Source: Planctomycetota bacterium (GTDB lineage: Bacteria; Planctomycetota; Planctomycetia; Planctomycetales; Planctomycetaceae). Taken from it: a stretch of 52,812 nucleotides of DNA. Position 1 is the first letter of the stretch. Each line of letters begins with the position of its first letter. A model generated the notes under the pieces. The model saw only the letters and a list, made by a program, of their open reading frames with translations, had not been told where the DNA came from and made no database searches. Position numbers and translations under genes: made by a program. Shown piece after piece: positions 51,980 to 52,812 of this stretch. The stretch covers positions 1-52,812 of the forward strand of contig VGZH01000036.1 in the NCBI GenBank assembly GCA_016872645.1, given 5' to 3'.

Positions 51980-52812
51980 CTACGAGCTGATACTCACAGG
52001 ATCGCCAAGGTACATGGGCGTTAAAACGGTGAAGCCGTCACCGGTTCGCGTCGCCACGTCGCGATCGAGTGTGATCGCAAAGATTCCCTGGGCATCGATC
52101 ACGACCGCACCTGATGCAAACAGTTCAGCACCGGCACCGGCACCGGCAGTACCGGCATCGGTAACAGCCCCGTGGGCGGTGATTGTCAACGTGCCGTTTG
52201 CGGTGATGTCACCAAGGTTCACCGCAGAGTTGCTGGTCACCGCGATGTTGGTGCCGGATAGAATCAGTTCGCCGGTCAATGTCGAGACCGTCGAATTCAA
52301 GTTAATGGCGGAACCAGCGGTATTCGCATTGATCGTGATCGTCGTTCCGGAGAACGTCAGATCGCCGCTATCCGACACCGCTCCACCGGACACCAAATTG
52401 AAGGTACCGGTAACGACCGACGTACCGAGATCAGTCGCGCTGGCCTCAGTGATCGTCACGTCAGCACCTGTTACCGCGATCGTCTCAAAGTTATTGGTGC
52501 CGCTACCACCAACGGTGAGGTCGATAGTTTGTCCCGTCGCCACGATTGTCGCCGTTTCGTCAACGCTGAGATTCGTAGCGGATGTTCGCGACACGGCACC
52601 GGCTGACGTGATGCTCAAATCTCCCGTTGCGGCGACCGTACCGAGTTGCGTTGAGGTGTTGTTCGTCACGGCGATGTCTGAGCCACTGAGATTGATACGG
52701 CCGGACAGTGCCGTAGCCAATTGGTCTAGCGTGATCGTCTCGCCGTTGGCTGCCGTGAGATCAGTGATACCCGACACAGTCAGATCACCGCTGTCGGTGA
52801 TCGCACCCGTAG
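51980..52812 (-). CDS. C-terminal end of a large repetitive surface protein (partial)
   Basis: The frame is open to the window edge, so the N-terminus is missing; 276 residues and the TAG stop are seen. The protein is nearly all Ser, Thr, Gly, Ala, Val, Asp and Asn in short beta repeats, with recurring units like GAVSDSGDLTFSG, GTLTITAHGAVTDAG and ITDSGDLTVSG about every 60-70 residues. It resembles large filamentous-haemagglutinin or autotransporter-like adhesins. There is no clear membrane anchor or sorting motif in the last residues (TPMYLGDPVSISS). Almost no Cys, Lys or Trp. Secretion is expected but the signal lies outside the window. Confidence 0.8.
   Translation of the reverse strand, partial: TGAITDSGDLTVSGITDLTAANGETITLDQLATALSGRINLSGSDIAVTNNTSTQLGTVAATGDLSITSAGAVSRTSATNLSVDETATIVATGQTIDLTVGGSGTNNFETIAVTGADVTITEASATDLGTSVVTGTFNLVSGGAVSDSGDLTFSGTTITINANTAGSAINLNSTVSTLTGELILSGTNIAVTSNSAVNLGDITANGTLTITAHGAVTDAGTAGAGAGAELFASGAVVIDAQGIFAITLDRDVATRTGDGFTVLTPMYLGDPVSISS

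Overview
The window reads as chromosomal DNA of a planctomycete (phylum Planctomycetota). The evidence is the set of proteins that is almost a signature of that group: two DUF1549/DUF1553 (PSD1-type) proteins, three intact DUF1501 proteins plus one wreck, a DUF1598 protein, two sulfatases with formylglycine motifs, a PPC-domain protein and an M50/HlyD hybrid protein. Housekeeping genes are intact and ordinary (thyX, rnr, selB, hemD, murG, rpmB, gatC, gatA, tRNA-Gly). No plasmid, phage, CRISPR or transposase was seen. Layout: 1-5.9 kb holds tRNA-Gly(CCC), a DUF1598 protein, a DapA-family protein, a WXG100-like protein, thyX and the wreck of a sigma-factor locus. 5.9-13 kb is a leftward block: glycosyltransferase, sulfatase, selB, rnr. 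13-20.5 kb has a secreted DUF6134-like protein, a DUF1501 remnant, a probable leftward operon lutB-hlyD-M50 and an SGNH hydrolase. 20.5-24.9 kb is a rightward trio (alpha/beta hydrolase, flavin monooxygenase, SDR epimerase) facing hemD. 25.6-31.8 kb is a rightward PSD1-DUF1501-PPC unit. 31.8-40 kb has a GDPD, a PhoD fragment, a cassette-like lipoprotein gene, two more DUF1501 genes, a small amber-interrupted membrane gene and a second PSD1 gene. 40.4-47 kb has a sugar isomerase, a Kelch-like protein, RidA with a membrane protein, a NagB-like protein, a small conserved protein and murG. 47-52.8 kb has a sulfatase, rpmB, gatC, gatA, a GNAT acetyltransferase and the 3' end of a very repetitive surface protein.

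The most striking feature is not a gene but a crowd of short palindromic repeats, at least ten sequence types of about 30-150 bp, usually two inverted arms around a short spacer. Many lie between genes, where some look like terminators. Several lie inside reading frames without breaking them: in RNase R (two different repeats), MurG, the glycosyltransferase, the M50 protein, the PPC protein and one PSD1 protein (two palindromes). Wherever the family layout can be judged they fall in linkers or loops. Other copies sit at gene ends and supply the stop codon, in one case for both genes of a convergent pair. This resembles what is known of the Rickettsia palindromic elements but with several unrelated families at once, and it is the best candidate here for an under-described system.

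Genes that probably work together: PSD1-DUF1501-PPC (a recurrent planctomycete unit of unknown role), HlyD adaptor with the M50 protein (envelope export or processing), GatC with GatA, and the membrane protein with RidA. All coordinates and motif readings come from inspection by eye; family names rest on recalled motifs, not on database searches.
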